From contig CAWJDO010000002.1 in the NCBI GenBank assembly GCA_963841635.1, positions 744,001-808,000 on the forward strand: a DNA stretch of 64,000 nt. Direction: 5' to 3'. The stretch's first letter is position 1, and every line of letters starts with the position of its first letter. Made by a program: the position numbers and the translations under genes. Shown here in pieces: positions 45,614 to 54,065 of the stretch. Below the pieces are notes generated by a model, which was not told the origin of the DNA, ran no database searches, and worked only from the letters and a program-made list of their open reading frames with translations. Origin of the DNA: DASWZN01 sp963841635 (GTDB taxonomy: Bacteria > Acidobacteriota > Terriglobia > Bryobacterales > Bryobacteraceae).

Positions 45614-48580
45614 ATGGCCCATCGAATTCTCCTCTCTCTGGCAGCGGTCTTCTCGCTCGCCTGGCAGGCGCAATGCCAGGAGACCGCCACTCTAAGCGGC
45701 CAGGTAATGGACGCCAGTGGCGCTGTGGTGCAGGGGGCCAACGTGGTCGCGCGAGGGCCGCTGGGGTCCGAGCGAATCGCGGCCACCGACGCGGAGGGCC
45801 GGTATACTCTTCCGGGCCTTCCATCCGGAGGCTACACCATATCCGCATCTTCGAACGACCTGATCTCGCCGCGTCCGGTGCGGGTAGTTCTCAAGACGGG
45901 GACCGTCCATCTGAACCTGCAACTCGACGTCAGAGCCCTGAACGAGAACGTTACGGTCGAGGAGAACGCCGGCCCGGCCGTCAGTACGGAGTCCTCTTCC
46001 AACGCCAGCGGGCTGACGATAAGCGGCAGCGATCTCGATTCCCTCTCCGACGATCCCGACGATCTGCAAGCCGATCTGCAGGCCCTGGCAGGTCCGGCCG
46101 CCGGCCCAAATGGCGCGGCGATCTTCATCGACGGCTTCCAGGGCGGGAATCTGCCTCCCAAGAACGCGATCCGCGAGATCCGCATCAACCAGAATCCTTT
46201 TTCGCCGCAGTACGACAAGCTCGGATACGGCCGGATCGAAGTGTTTACCAAGCCGGGCTCGGGCGATTACCACGCCACCGTCGATTACAACCTCGGGACC
46301 GATGCCTGGAATTCGCGAAACCCGTATTCGGATCGCAAAGCGCCGTTCCTGCTGAACGAGTTCGAAGGCACGGCCACCGGGCCCCTGGGCAAACGCGCGT
46401 CCTTCACGCTGGATGCCCAGCGCAATCTGGTGGACAATGGGTTCGTCATCAATGCGGTCACGCTTGACCCCGCAACGCTCGCGGTGACGCCCTTCGCGGC
46501 GGCGTACAAGACGCCCCAGAGTTTCACGCATGTGAGCCCGCGCCTGGACTGGCAACTCAGCCAGAACAACACTCTCACAGCACGATACGCCGTCACGCGC
46601 GTCGATATCGATGGCGCGGGCATTGGCGGCTTTGACCTAGCATCCCGTGGTTATCGCAGCCGATTCATGATGCAGACCGCGCAGGCCTCCGACACTGCCG
46701 TCCTCGGGAGCGGAACAGTCAACGAGACGCGCTTCCAGTTCTTCCGGTCCGCCGGCCGGAAGACCGCCACCAGCCTGACCCCCGAGATTCAGGTGCTCGA
46801 CGCTTTCAATGGCGGAGGCTCGCAGCTCGGCCGGAATTCGGACGCCCTGAGCACCTTCGAGCTTCAGAACTACACTTCGATCCTGCACGGCGCGCACACG
46901 GTGCGCTTCGGCGTCCGCTTGCTCGCGCAGCTGGACGACAACGTTCAGCCGCAGAACTTCAACGGCGCTTTCACCTTCGCCGGAGGGCTCGCGCCGATGC
47001 TCGACGCCGCCAATCAGCCGGTTCTGGCGAACGGGGCGGCGGTCCTTACACCTATCAGCTCCGTTGAGAGTTACCGGCGCACCCTGCTGTTTCAACAGCT
47101 CGGATACTCGCCCGCCGCGATCCGCGCGCTGGGAGGCGGCGCGACCCAGTTCAGAATCAACGTCGGCAACCCGGCGCTGTCCGTGCATCAGATGGAGACC
47201 GCTGCGTATGTCGGGGACGATTGGCACGTCAAGCCGAACGTCACACTCAGCCTCGGTCTACGCTTTGAAGCGCAGAGCAATATACATGACTGGCGGGACT
47301 TCGCCCCGCGTTTCGCCCTGGCGTGGGCGCCGGGAGGCGCGAAGGCGCAGCGCAAGACCGTTCTCCGCGCCGGCTCAGGTGTGTTCTACAGCCGCTTCGC
47401 CCTCTCGAATACGCTGGCGGCGGAGCGTTACAACGGCTCTGTGCAGAAACAGTACGTTATCGCGGATCCCGATTTCTTCCCGGCGGTGCCTTCGGCGGAC
47501 ATCCTCGCGTCCAGTCAGTCGCGCCAGGTGATCGAGCGCGTCAGCCCCAGTCTTCGGGCGCCCTACATCCTGCAATCCGCGGTGGGTTTGGAACGGCAGC
47601 TCTCTTCCAAGACGACCTTGGCCCTCACTTACACCAACGCGCATGGCCTGCATTTGCTGCGCTCCGAGGACATCAACGCACCCCTGCCGGGAACCTATAG
47701 CTCAACCACTCCCGGGAGTGGCGTCTTCCCGCTGGGCACGCCGGGCCCCGTCTTTCTGATGAGCTCGTCGGGCCTCTACAACCAGAACCAGTTGATCGCC
47801 AACGTCAATACGCGGCTCGCAAAAGGTGTTTCGATGTTCGCGTTCTACGCCATTAATCGCGCGATGAGCAACACCGACGGGGTCGGGACGTTCGCCGCGA
47901 ACCCCCATGACTACCGAGGCGAGTACGGCCCAGCCGCGACCGATGTGAGGCACCGGTTGACGGTGGCGGGCTCGTTCAGCCTGAGGTGGAACATCAGTCT
48001 GAGCCCGTTCGTGATCCTCCAGTCCGGCGCGCCCTTCAACATTACGGCCGGCGGCGATCTCTACGGGACAACTCTCTTCAACGGCCGGCCGGGCGTTGCC
48101 ACCGACCCGTCCAAGCCCGGACTCATTTCCACTGCCTACGGCCTGCTCGATCCGAATCCTACCCCCGCCGAGACGCTGCTCGCACGCAATGCCGGCCGTG
48201 GTCCCGGCCTTGCCACCGTGAACCTGCGCCTGACCCGAGCCTTCGGCTTCGGGGTGGTCAAGGGAAGCTCCGCGGCTGCCGCGGCGTCGGTCGCGACTGG
48301 GAAAGGCACGGCGACTCCAGAGCCCGCCGGCGCCATGCCGACTAACCGCGGCTTGCACGCGCTTCTCGGATCGGCATCCAGCGAGCATCGGTTCAACCTC
48401 GTCATCGGCCTGTCCGCTCGCAATCTTCTGAACCACACCAACCCTGGACCAATCATCGGGAACATCACCTCGCCGCTATTCGGTCTCTCCAACCAGACCA
48501 ACGTCACGCCGAACGGTGAGGGCTTCTCGGAGAGCGCGAACAATCGGCGCCTGGAGCTGAAGATCCGCTTCACGTTCTGA
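45614..48580 (+). CDS. TonB-dependent receptor, Oar-like (4)
   Basis: A 988-residue receptor whose ATG is separated by one base from the preceding stop, so the two are translationally coupled. Signal peptide (MAHRILLSLAAVFSLAWQAQ), CarboxypepD_reg domain (ATLSGQVMDASGAVVQGANVV), and a short plug with IFIDGFQGGNLPPKNAIREIRINQNPF-type sequence (shown in part) that lacks the LPLNGR motif. The barrel includes DINAPLPGTYSS and ends LKIRFTF. Its plug type (DGFxGGxLPPK) marks another subgroup. Paired receptors of different plug type in one operon may act on parts of one substrate. Confidence 0.92.
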   Translation: MAHRILLSLAAVFSLAWQAQCQETATLSGQVMDASGAVVQGANVVARGPLGSERIAATDAEGRYTLPGLPSGGYTISASSNDLISPRPVRVVLKTGTVHLNLQLDVRALNENVTVEENAGPAVSTESSSNASGLTISGSDLDSLSDDPDDLQADLQALAGPAAGPNGAAIFIDGFQGGNLPPKNAIREIRINQNPFSPQYDKLGYGRIEVFTKPGSGDYHATVDYNLGTDAWNSRNPYSDRKAPFLLNEFEGTATGPLGKRASFTLDAQRNLVDNGFVINAVTLDPATLAVTPFAAAYKTPQSFTHVSPRLDWQLSQNNTLTARYAVTRVDIDGAGIGGFDLASRGYRSRFMMQTAQASDTAVLGSGTVNETRFQFFRSAGRKTATSLTPEIQVLDAFNGGGSQLGRNSDALSTFELQNYTSILHGAHTVRFGVRLLAQLDDNVQPQNFNGAFTFAGGLAPMLDAANQPVLANGAAVLTPISSVESYRRTLLFQQLGYSPAAIRALGGGATQFRINVGNPALSVHQMETAAYVGDDWHVKPNVTLSLGLRFEAQSNIHDWRDFAPRFALAWAPGGAKAQRKTVLRAGSGVFYSRFALSNTLAAERYNGSVQKQYVIADPDFFPAVPSADILASSQSRQVIERVSPSLRAPYILQSAVGLERQLSSKTTLALTYTNAHGLHLLRSEDINAPLPGTYSSTTPGSGVFPLGTPGPVFLMSSSGLYNQNQLIANVNTRLAKGVSMFAFYAINRAMSNTDGVGTFAANPHDYRGEYGPAATDVRHRLTVAGSFSLRWNISLSPFVILQSGAPFNITAGGDLYGTTLFNGRPGVATDPSKPGLISTAYGLLDPNPTPAETLLARNAGRGPGLATVNLRLTRAFGFGVVKGSSAAAAASVATGKGTATPEPAGAMPTNRGLHALLGSASSEHRFNLVIGLSARNLLNHTNPGPIIGNITSPLFGLSNQTNVTPNGEGFSESANNRRLELKIRFTF

Positions 48581-48613
48581 GGGGAGCCGGGGAGACGACG
48601 CGCCGGCATCGAG

Positions 48614-49528
48614 CTATGCGTATGCTGCGTGCCGCTTAGAGGTCTCCGACGCGGCCGGCAAACGGTCAGCCGCGAGCGTCCCGGGAACCGCTTGTTTGAT
48701 CTGGCACATCAGGCGTTGAATGGAGGAATCGGAGAACGAATTGACCCAAAGCTCCCCAAACTTCTCGAGTTTTCTGCTCGCCCTTCTTCGGAGTGACGCA
48801 TCAATCCGGCGGTTACCGCCTTCGCGTCCGATCATCGCCCGAACCGTCTCGCAATCGCTGATGACCCCGAGCACGTTCTGGAGCGCCTTCACCTGCTCAA
48901 TCCAGCCGTCCAGGGATTCGCCGTAGACGGGCGCGAACAGTTCGAGAGTGTAGCGCAGTCTCTTGGCCACAATCCGGAACTGGTGGATCTTCTCGAGCGC
49001 TGCCTTCGGCCGGATCGCCTGCTTGCCGCTGCTGAGGAACTCCCGCAGCATCGGTTGTAGACCGTGCGTGGCGGTGACTTCGATCGGATCGTAACGGGCG
49101 CTGCCCCTGCCGGTGTTTTCGAGGGCCGTTCTCCACTCGGAGTATGAGTGGCACTCCATCCAGCCTTTCAACGCAACTGTCAGGTCCCGCTCCGTTTCCT
49201 TGCGCCGCTTGTGAAACGACGAAAGAAGCGCGACTGGCGCGGCCTTAGACTTGGACAGGAGCCCGAGGGCGATGTCGCAGTCCCGCACGTCTCCGGCCAA
49301 GGCCATGATCTTCTTCAACCGCCGCCTGATCTTCTTCGCCTCTTTGGCCGGGACGCACGAATCGAAGGCTGCCAAAGCTTGCGTGAATCGTCGGATCGCG
49401 ACCCTGAGGTCGTGCACGTCGTTTTCGCGGGGTGATTTGGCCGTCCGGCCGACTTGATACGCCAGACGGCGGAGGAGTTTCGCTACCTGGTCTGCGGCAA
49501 AAGGACCCGTTTCTTTGGCAATCAGCAT
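48614..49528 (-). CDS. CHAD-domain protein (polyphosphate-binding)
   Basis: A 304-residue, very basic helical protein. CHAD signatures: VHDLRVAIRRFTQALAAF near residue 38, KKIRRRLKKIMALAGDVRDCDI, and in the second repeat HQFRIVAKRLRYTLELFAPVYG, with conserved histidines and arginines. CHAD domains bind inorganic polyphosphate and often localise to polyphosphate granules. A Pho-box-like site lies 35 bases upstream but is oriented away from this gene. Context with pit, phosphatases and an ornithine-lipid synthase supports a phosphate-storage role. Confidence 0.88.
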   Translation of the reverse strand: MLIAKETGPFAADQVAKLLRRLAYQVGRTAKSPRENDVHDLRVAIRRFTQALAAFDSCVPAKEAKKIRRRLKKIMALAGDVRDCDIALGLLSKSKAAPVALLSSFHKRRKETERDLTVALKGWMECHSYSEWRTALENTGRGSARYDPIEVTATHGLQPMLREFLSSGKQAIRPKAALEKIHQFRIVAKRLRYTLELFAPVYGESLDGWIEQVKALQNVLGVISDCETVRAMIGREGGNRRIDASLRRRASRKLEKFGELWVNSFSDSSIQRLMCQIKQAVPGTLAADRLPAASETSKRHAAYA

Positions 49529-49562
49529 CGCGCGTCCCAGAGTTTGACCCTATATTTCTGAA

Positions 49563-49580
49563 TTGTAACCCAGCTGTAAC
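49563..49580 (+). promoter_or_regulatory. Pho-box-like site near the CHAD gene (reverse orientation)
   Basis: TTGTAAC-CCAG-CTGTAAC, two strong half-sites at 11-bp spacing, 35 bases upstream of the minus-strand CHAD start. The 7-mers read along the plus strand, away from the gene, unlike the other sites in this window. Confidence 0.55.
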
Positions 49581-49716
49581 GTCGAGGGATGCGAGAGTGA
49601 TGCAGGTCCCGGAACTGAACCTATCCCCCTGCCGCCGAGCGTGATCGCGGGCGCTGGCCGCTCTGCCGCCAATTAGGAGTCAGTGACGAGTGCTACCATT
49701 CCGCGTCGAGCTGCTC

Positions 49717-50289
49717 TCAAGGCCGCTCCGCTTCCTGCTGCCAGGCCGCGGCCGTGCGCTTCAGGCGATCACTGACGGTCTTGAGAAGGTTCCATATCAA
49801 CCGCGGAAGGCCGGCGAGGTCCTCCGCCAGCGGTTTACCCTCGGCGCCGACAACCAAGGCGCCCTTTCGCATGAGAGCCAGTTGGGCCGTGGTCGAAACA
49901 AGGGTGAAAGCGACCGAGCCTGCAATGCTGGCCGCCAGACGCGGCGTGCCTCTCAGCCAGTGCACCAGGAACTCCAGGGAATGCTGAAGAACCAGCAGCA
50001 CCGGCGCCAGGACCGCAACCGCTTTCCACATGGGCCGGACGCGGCGGAAGGCCTGCGTGATGGAACCCCACCATCCTGACGTCAGGCCGCGGAATACCAG
50101 TTCGGTCAGCATCGCTCCGACGGCGCTTTCAAAACCCGCTCCCAGATTCATCACGAAGAAGATCAAACACCGGAAGACAGAGCTGAGCACAGCGGATTTC
50201 CAATTCCAACCTCGGATAAAGGTGTCTTGCGGGCGCGATAGGAGCCGCCACAAAACCGAACCGGCGCTGGGATCGGGTCGTGGTGTCAC
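49717..50289 (-). CDS. Hypothetical integral membrane protein
   Basis: A 190-residue protein starting GTG 50289. Hydrophobic segments near 32-50 (VLSSVFRCLIFFVMNLGAGF), 55-70, 90-110 (AVAVLAPVLLVLQHSLEFLVHW) and 120-140 suggest four membrane helices; the C-terminus is basic and amphipathic. I recognise no family. It lies between CHAD and the PHP gene in the Pho-linked region, on the minus strand, and could be coupled to a short upstream frame by a GTGA overlap. Confidence 0.65.
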   Translation of the reverse strand: MTPRPDPSAGSVLWRLLSRPQDTFIRGWNWKSAVLSSVFRCLIFFVMNLGAGFESAVGAMLTELVFRGLTSGWWGSITQAFRRVRPMWKAVAVLAPVLLVLQHSLEFLVHWLRGTPRLAASIAGSVAFTLVSTTAQLALMRKGALVVGAEGKPLAEDLAGLPRLIWNLLKTVSDRLKRTAAAWQQEAERP

Positions 50290-50468
50290 AGATTGACCGC
50301 CGTCCGGACGGCTAGGGCCAGACGCATCGCCCGCGCCACTCGTATGCGCCAGCCGCGCGAGAAACGCACGCCTCTGGCGCCCGGCCTGAGGCTTGGGGGG
50401 AAGTGACGACTGTTCCAGATCAGGCGAACCCGGGTGACGGTGTTGTAGCGCGCCAACGGTCCCATGCG
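50286..50468 (-). CDS. Possible short basic protein upstream of the membrane protein
   Basis: A 60-residue frame from ATG 50468 (MGPLARYNTVTRVRLIWNSR onwards) rich in arginine. Its TGA overlaps the GTG of the membrane-protein gene (GTGA), which would suit coupled translation. There is no clear ribosome-binding site and no recognised family, so it may be a chance frame. Confidence 0.3.
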   Translation of the reverse strand, partial: RMGPLARYNTVTRVRLIWNSRHFPPSLRPGARGVRFSRGWRIRVARAMRLALAVRTAVNL

Positions 50469-50616
50469 AGGATGATGGCTCCCGTGTTTTTCAAGGTGAT
50501 GGCGAGAATGTGACAATTCGGCTAAGACATTTTGATTTAGAAATGTTTTTCAGAGTTCACCGCTCCATCATGAACCTGTAACGACAGCGCCCCAAGCTTG
50601 TATCGGGGAACCGAAT
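50290..50616. other. 327-bp divergent region between membrane-protein and PHP genes
   Basis: Apart from the short basic frame (50286-50468), the right half is AT-richer and carries a lone half-site TTGTCAC (minus strand, near 50510) and the Pho-box-like array at 50554-50582. Confidence 0.5.
50554..50582 (+). promoter_or_regulatory. Pho-box-like array upstream of the PHP gene
   Basis: AGTTCAC, CCATCAT and CTGTAAC follow at 11-bp spacing, reading toward the gene. The last 7-mer is a perfect consensus half-site; the first two match at four or five positions. The array ends 34 bases before ATG 50617. Confidence 0.6.
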
Positions 50617-51744
50617 ATGGGCGCCGAGATCCGCCTTTGGTGGAAGGACCGCCGCGCGTGCCGGTCCTTACGCACGGGAGTATCTCTTCACTCCCACACA
50701 CTGCACTCACGCGAGTATCTGACGTTCGTCCCGCGCTACCTGAAGGCAATCCCAATGCTCGCATGGCTGGTGCGCCGCGAAGCCAGGTGGCACGGTATCC
50801 GCGAGATTCCGCACTCCGAATTCGCGCGGACCTGGTGGACTCCGCCGCTATCGGCGCACGCTGCCTGGTCGATCGAGAATTCGAACGTCGAGAACCGACT
50901 CCAGCGGCGCGCTCTGGTCTCAATCACCGATCACGACAACGTCGAGGCGGCAGACGACTTGCAAGCACGCAAGGAGTGCCGTCCCACGCCGGTGTCGCTT
51001 GAGTGGACGGTTCCGTTCTGCGGCGCATCGTTCCACGTCGGCGTTCACAATCTGCCACATCGGCGCGCCCATTCCCTGGTGCGATCGATGAACCATTACA
51101 CCGCCAGCGGCCCCGAGGCGTTGCTGCGCGAGGTGCTCGGAGAAGTGAGCGCGTATCCGGAGACGTTGGTGGTGCTCAACCATCCGTTTTGGGACGAAGA
51201 CGGCGTCAGCGCGGATGTGCACCGGATCGCGCTCGGCCAGTTGCTCGGGCTCTACGGCCACTGGGTGCATGCTCTCGAATGGAACGCCGACCGGCCGTGG
51301 CGCGAGAACCGAGACACGATCGCGCTGGCGCGGGCGAACAACCTGCCCGTCGTCTCCGGCGGAGACCGGCACGGATGCGATCCAAGCCCGGTCTTGAATC
51401 TGACCAATGCGGCGGATTTCGCGGAGTTCGCGCAGGAGGTCCGCTCTGGTCACAGCGTAGTCGTGCTGCTGCCCCGCCTTCTCGAATCGCGAAAGGTGCG
51501 CCTGTTCGAGACGGCATTCGACATACTGCGCGATCATCCGGATCACAGCCGGCGCTGGGTGCGGTGGAGCGACCGCGTCTTCTACCTGCGCGAAGACGGA
51601 ACCGTGACCAGCCTCTCCGCGCTGTGGGGCCGCCGCCAACCGGGCGCGGTCACGAGCCTCGTGGGCGTCATGGGCCTGCTGAGAGGCCAAACGATGCGTC
51701 CCGCCCTCCGCTGGGCGCTCGCCGAGAGGGAAACCGCGTTGTAA
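50617..51744 (+). CDS. PHP-domain metal-dependent phosphoesterase
   Basis: A 375-residue cytoplasmic protein (no signal peptide). PHP metal motifs are in order: SLHSHTLHS, SITDHDNVE, the acidic ligand in VSLEWTVPF, LVVLNHPFW and SGGDRHG. PHP proteins are trinuclear-metal phosphoesterases, for example histidinol phosphatase or nucleoside-cyclic-diphosphate diesterases. This one has an unusual insert between the first and second motifs (about residues 32-105) and a C-terminal tail of 80 residues. The Pho-box-like array upstream and the following OlsF-like gene suggest a role in phosphate starvation. The substrate is unknown. Confidence 0.8.
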   Translation: MGAEIRLWWKDRRACRSLRTGVSLHSHTLHSREYLTFVPRYLKAIPMLAWLVRREARWHGIREIPHSEFARTWWTPPLSAHAAWSIENSNVENRLQRRALVSITDHDNVEAADDLQARKECRPTPVSLEWTVPFCGASFHVGVHNLPHRRAHSLVRSMNHYTASGPEALLREVLGEVSAYPETLVVLNHPFWDEDGVSADVHRIALGQLLGLYGHWVHALEWNADRPWRENRDTIALARANNLPVVSGGDRHGCDPSPVLNLTNAADFAEFAQEVRSGHSVVVLLPRLLESRKVRLFETAFDILRDHPDHSRRWVRWSDRVFYLREDGTVTSLSALWGRRQPGAVTSLVGVMGLLRGQTMRPALRWALAERETAL

Positions 51745-51775
51745 CTGACGGCGCGCCCAGCTCGAATTGACCGGC

Positions 51776-51804
51776 TCATCACAGTTCTCTCACGCGTGTG
51801 TAAC
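51776..51804 (+). promoter_or_regulatory. Pho-box-like array upstream of the OlsF-like gene
   Basis: TCATCAC, CTCTCAC and GTGTAAC occur at 11-bp spacing toward the gene. The second and third match consensus half-sites at 5-6 of 7. The array ends 23 bases before ATG 51828 and begins after the PHP stop, so the gene has its own Pho promoter. Confidence 0.7.
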
Positions 51805-51827
51805 ATCGCGATGCTATTCGATATAGG

Positions 51828-53642
51828 ATGCTGCACTCCGCTTCGTTTCCGGCTCTCGATCCGACCGCGTTCTTGGATTCTCGGATCCGACAGTTTCTGA
51901 CGCCAGTTGCCCCTGCCATCGAGCGGCTGCTCATGCTGGACCAGCTGGGCACGATGTTTGGAGCTGTGCTCCGCGACACCGGGACCGCGGATCCCTTTGC
52001 CACCCTGCTTTCCGAACTGGCGGTCGACTATCGTGTGGAGCCCGGCGACCTCGCGCGCATCCCCGCCACCGGCCCGCTTGCGATCGTCGCCAACCATCCG
52101 TTCGGAATGCTGGAGGCTGCCATTCTCGCCGCCATCCTCTCCCGCGCCCGCTCCGACGTAAAACTCATGGCGAACTCGATGCTTGCCGCGATTCCGCAAA
52201 TGCACGACCGCTTCATCTTCGTGAATCCGTTTGGCGGGCGCGAGGCAATTCTCCAGAACCGGGCCCCGCTGCGGAGCTGTGTCGGGTGGCTGCGCGGCGG
52301 TGGCGCTCTGGCCGTCTTCCCGGCGGGTGAGGTGTCGCGTTTGGACCTGCGGCGCCGTGCCGTCGTGGATCCCCCCTGGAGCCCGGCCGTCGCCCGCCTG
52401 ATTCGCGCCGCCGGCTGTCCCGCGCTCCCGGTCTTCTTCCAGGGCGCCAATAGCCTCGGGTTTCACCTGCTCGGCACCGTGCATCCCCGTCTGGGAACGG
52501 CGGCGCTGCCGCGTGAGTTACTGAATAAGCGAGGCAGGACGATCGACCTTCGAATCGGCCGCCTGGTGCCGGCGGGAGCGCTGCGCGCGCTCGCCAGCGA
52601 CGAAGACGCCATCAAGTACCTGCGATGCCGCACGGACATGCTCTTGAGCCGCGGCGGCCCCGCGCGCAAGCCGCGCCGCTTTTCGATGCCCGCCGCGGCG
52701 CCCAAGACAGTCCCGCCCCTGGCTGCCGAAACGCCCGCCGCGGCCATCGAGGACGAAGTGGCGCGCCTCGGCCCGGAACAGAAGCTCGCCGAGGTCGAGG
52801 ACCTGGCGATCTATGTCGCCTCCGCACCGGAGATTCCTCATACGCTTCAGGAGATCGGGCGCCTGCGCGAGCTTACCTTCCGTGCCGTCGGCGAGGGCTC
52901 CGGCCTGGCTTGCGACCTCGACGCCTTCGATGGCTGGTACCAGCATTTGTTTCTCTGGAACGCGCAGAAGCGGGAAGTGGCCGGCGCCTACCGCCTCGGC
53001 CCGACTCCGGACATCCTGGCCGTTCGCGGCATCCGCGGGCTCTACACCAGCACCCTGTTCCACTACCGGCCGGAGCTGTTCAGCCGCATCGGCCCAGCGA
53101 TCGAGCTCGGCCGTTCCTTCATCCGGCCCGGGTACCAGAAGCGCTTCGCGTCACTGCTGCTGCTGTGGAAGGGCATTGGACAATACGTCGTGCGCCGCCC
53201 GGATTGCGCGGTGCTGTTCGGTGCGGTCAGCATCAGCAGCGACTACAACCCAGTGTCGCGTGACCTGCTGGTGAGCTTTCTCAAGCGTCAGCGCGATGCG
53301 GGACTCGCACGCCTGGTGAGACCCCGGCGGCCCTTCCACCCAAATGCTTCGAGTAACTGGCATGCCCATATCCTGAGCCGGTTCCTGAACGACCTGGACG
53401 AACTGGCCGACCCGATCGCGGATCTCGAGGCCGACGGCAAGGGCGTGCCGATCCTGATCCGGCAGTACACGAAGCTGGGCGGCCGTATGCTGGGCTTCAA
53501 TGTGGATGCCAGCTTCTCAAACGTACTCGACGGGCTAATCCTGGTCGACCTGCGCAAGACGCCGCAGGCTGCGCTGTCACGCTACCTAGGCGGGGAAGGC
53601 GCACGGACGTTTCTTGCGCGCCATCGAACGCAGTGCGCCTGA
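51828..53642 (+). CDS. olsF: Bifunctional acyltransferase, OlsF-like ornithine lipid synthase
   Basis: A 604-residue two-domain protein. Residues 60-270 are a PlsC/OlsA-type O-acyltransferase of the hemolysin subgroup: IVANHPFGMLE (His90, Glu96), FVNPFGGREAILQNRAPLR, and LAVFPAGEVSR. Residues 320-600 match the OlsB/GNAT-like N-acyltransferase: IGRLRELTFRAVGEGSG, YQHLFLWNAQKREVAGAYRLG, ELGRSFIRPGYQKRF, LLLLWKGIGQYV and GAVSISSDYNPVS. Fusion of OlsA-like then OlsB-like domains is the OlsF architecture, which makes phosphorus-free ornithine lipids from ornithine and acyl-ACP. A Pho-box-like array upstream fits membrane remodelling under phosphate limitation. Amino-acid substrate is inferred. Confidence 0.82.
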   Translation: MLHSASFPALDPTAFLDSRIRQFLTPVAPAIERLLMLDQLGTMFGAVLRDTGTADPFATLLSELAVDYRVEPGDLARIPATGPLAIVANHPFGMLEAAILAAILSRARSDVKLMANSMLAAIPQMHDRFIFVNPFGGREAILQNRAPLRSCVGWLRGGGALAVFPAGEVSRLDLRRRAVVDPPWSPAVARLIRAAGCPALPVFFQGANSLGFHLLGTVHPRLGTAALPRELLNKRGRTIDLRIGRLVPAGALRALASDEDAIKYLRCRTDMLLSRGGPARKPRRFSMPAAAPKTVPPLAAETPAAAIEDEVARLGPEQKLAEVEDLAIYVASAPEIPHTLQEIGRLRELTFRAVGEGSGLACDLDAFDGWYQHLFLWNAQKREVAGAYRLGPTPDILAVRGIRGLYTSTLFHYRPELFSRIGPAIELGRSFIRPGYQKRFASLLLLWKGIGQYVVRRPDCAVLFGAVSISSDYNPVSRDLLVSFLKRQRDAGLARLVRPRRPFHPNASSNWHAHILSRFLNDLDELADPIADLEADGKGVPILIRQYTKLGGRMLGFNVDASFSNVLDGLILVDLRKTPQAALSRYLGGEGARTFLARHRTQCA

Positions 53643-53657
53643 GAAACCTCAAGCCGC

Positions 53658-53675
53658 TCGTAACATCTTTGTAAC
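53658..53675 (+). promoter_or_regulatory. Pho-box-like site upstream of the 61-residue membrane protein
   Basis: TCGTAAC-ATCT-TTGTAAC, two half-sites at 11-bp spacing, reading toward the small gene; the linker and first half closely resemble the site at 30112. It ends 40 bases before the ATG. Confidence 0.65.
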
Positions 53676-53715
53676 ACTCGCCCTCTAAACTGAAAGCGGC
53701 CTAACGGAGGCGCGC

Positions 53716-53901
53716 ATGCTCATATTCTCAATAGTCTTCCTCCTTCTCGCGGCTTTCGTCTTGCTCTCCAAGAGACCGCGAAGACCGTCGGCGGAGAGCA
53801 CCGAATACCGGATCGACAAACGCGTGGTCGCGGGAATACTCGCGTTGCTCGCCGTTGGTTTTGCGGTCCTGGCGTGGGCGACGGGCAAATACCTGCTGTA
53901 G
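53716..53901 (+). CDS. Small two-span membrane protein, Pho-linked
   Basis: A 61-residue protein with helices MLIFSIVFLLLAAFVLL and VVAGILALLAVGFAVLAWATG joined by a basic loop (SKRPRRPSAESTEYRIDKR). ATG follows GGAGG by 6 bases and a Pho-box-like site lies upstream, which argues for a real gene. I know no family. Its position after the ornithine-lipid synthase suggests a membrane role in phosphate starvation. Confidence 0.7.
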   Translation: MLIFSIVFLLLAAFVLLSKRPRRPSAESTEYRIDKRVVAGILALLAVGFAVLAWATGKYLL

Positions 53902-54065
53902 CCTCCACGGTCAGCAAGTGTTCATCGCCGAACTTGAAATTCCCAGGAACGCACAGCCGCCGGACATTATCGGGCCGCAAGATCCTGATTCCACTGACTC
54001 TGCAGCAGCTCCCTTGCAAGTCATTGTTGGTACGATGATTGCTCTTGTGTGGCCGAGAGTTTCCG

